This document shows, one piece after another, positions 6,464 to 6,725 of a stretch of DNA of 6,725 nt (positions within the stretch are counted from its first letter, which is position 1; the number at the start of each line of letters is the position of its first letter). The translations under genes were made by a program, and so were the position numbers. The notes below the pieces were generated by a model that saw only the letters and a program-made list of their open reading frames with translations, had not been told where the DNA came from and ran no database searches. Source of the DNA: Dysgonamonadaceae bacterium (GTDB lineage: Bacteria; Bacteroidota; Bacteroidia; Bacteroidales; Azobacteroidaceae). The DNA is taken from assembly GCA_031258895.1 (NCBI GenBank), contig JAIRMF010000048.1, positions 1 to 6,725 of the forward strand, in the 5' to 3' direction.

Positions 6464-6481
6464 TGCGTCAGAGAAAATCCA
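6453..6481 (-). promoter_or_regulatory. Candidate sigma-70 promoter of the operon
   Basis: The minus strand has a perfect -10 TATAAT (6458-6453). Seventeen bases upstream is a weak -35, TGGATT (6481-6476), matching TTGACA at 3 of 6 positions. Transcription would begin near 6446, giving an untranslated leader of about 250 nt. No better promoter is apparent nearer the gene; a GATAAAAT at about 6219-6226 has only a poor -35 partner. Confidence 0.4.
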
Positions 6482-6725
6482 GTAAAAACGAGCGAATGGT
6501 AGCACAACGGTCGGGGCATTGCGAGGCCGACAAACGCCCCGCAGGGCTGGAACGGGGGATAGCGTAAACCGGGAAAAGCAAGCAAATTTGGGGATGGCAC
6601 GAGGGAGCGGAGCGGCAACGATCGGCAAATTGCCGCATTGCCGTGAGCAACGCAACCGACCCGGCCATCCCCTTTTTCTCGAATGTAACCGGAAAGCAGG
6701 AGCCGAGCGGCGCGGAACTCAAACG
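6482..6725. other. GC-rich right flank, no recognisable gene
   Basis: Composition changes to GC-rich, like the fabD end. Open frames exist on both strands, including one on the plus strand open from 6486 to the edge. Their products are rich in Arg, Gly, Ala and Thr, match no family I recognise and run through inverted repeats. I treat it as host intergenic DNA, possibly encoding structured RNA. Confidence 0.45.
6590..6677 (+). repeat. Terminator-like inverted repeat with large structured loop
   Basis: GGGGATGGC (6590-6598) pairs perfectly with GCCATCCCC (6664-6672), followed by TTTTT (6673-6677). The 65-base loop contains another stem, GCGGCAA (6612-6618) with TTGCCGC (6630-6636). A U-run after a closing stem suits the 3' end of a small plus-strand RNA or a terminator, but no start or promoter is identified. 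Confidence 0.4.

Larger units (their letters stand above)
6200..6481 (-). other. Long structured 5' leader/promoter region of the operon
   Basis: About 280 bases upstream of the first methyltransferase with no supported gene. It contains a candidate promoter (6453-6481), a 15-bp palindrome (6449-6463), a 16-bp inverted repeat (6241-6256 / 6379-6394) and hairpins at 6273-6297, 6315-6329 and 6345-6375. Competing partners include ACAAACTCC at 6304-6312, TTGTCGC at 6403-6409 and CGGTTCAGT at 6412-6420. A strong GGAGGG (6232-6237, minus) has no standard start codon in frame with the CDS close after it. The region could be a regulatory leader, an inserted palindromic element or both. Confidence 0.5.

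Noticed and set aside
6490..6560. tRNA-like stretch (GGTAGCACAACGGT)
   Set aside because: It faintly resembles a D-arm, but no acceptor, anticodon or T-arm can be assembled around it.
6343..6567. 74-codon plus-strand open frame
   Set aside because: It runs through the leader hairpins and the candidate promoter palindrome, changes composition midway and lacks a ribosome site.

Overview
This bacterial chromosomal window is dominated by a three-gene, minus-strand DNA modification and restriction operon at 468-6199. At the left edge is the 3' end of a plus-strand fatty-acid-synthesis gene (fabD, 1-177). I see no transposase, integrase, phage gene, tRNA or CRISPR array. The host cannot be fixed from the sequence. 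The two ends (1-180 and about 6490-6725) look clearly richer in G+C than the operon and its AT-rich borders, which suggests a restriction-modification island in a higher-GC genome. A gut or environmental spirochaete is only a vague impression from the FabD tail.

Layout. 1-177: FabD C-terminus. 178-467: AT-rich convergent intergenic region with a likely fabD terminator (229-260) and a degenerate palindrome (344-382). 468-3731 (minus, GTG start): 1087-residue fusion with an N-terminal PD-ExK nuclease, a gamma-class amino-methyltransferase core and a Type ISP-like C-terminal specificity region, but no helicase. 3736-4782 (minus): a C5-cytosine methyltransferase. 4784-6199 (minus): a second, divergent C5-cytosine methyltransferase. 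Transcription runs right to left, and the intergenic gaps are 1 and 4 bases, so the three genes are almost certainly one translationally coupled transcript. 6200-6481: a long AT-rich leader/promoter region packed with mutually exclusive inverted repeats. 6482-6725: GC-rich DNA with no recognisable gene, carrying a terminator-like inverted repeat.

How the parts may work together. Two adjacent C5 methyltransferases beside one nuclease is the arrangement expected for an asymmetric target, with each enzyme protecting one strand. The odd part is that the nuclease is fused to an N6-adenine-type methyltransferase core with an intact SAM-binding motif (DPCCGTGSF). Its catalytic motif IV reads NPPS instead of NPPY/F/W. 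One hypothesis is that the fused methyltransferase domain no longer modifies DNA and only senses target and cofactor, protection having passed to the two C5 enzymes. The gene order places both methyltransferases before the nuclease, which would allow protection before cutting. The roughly 250-nt leader, with its competing stems and terminator-like hairpin, could control expression. It could equally be a small inserted palindromic element.
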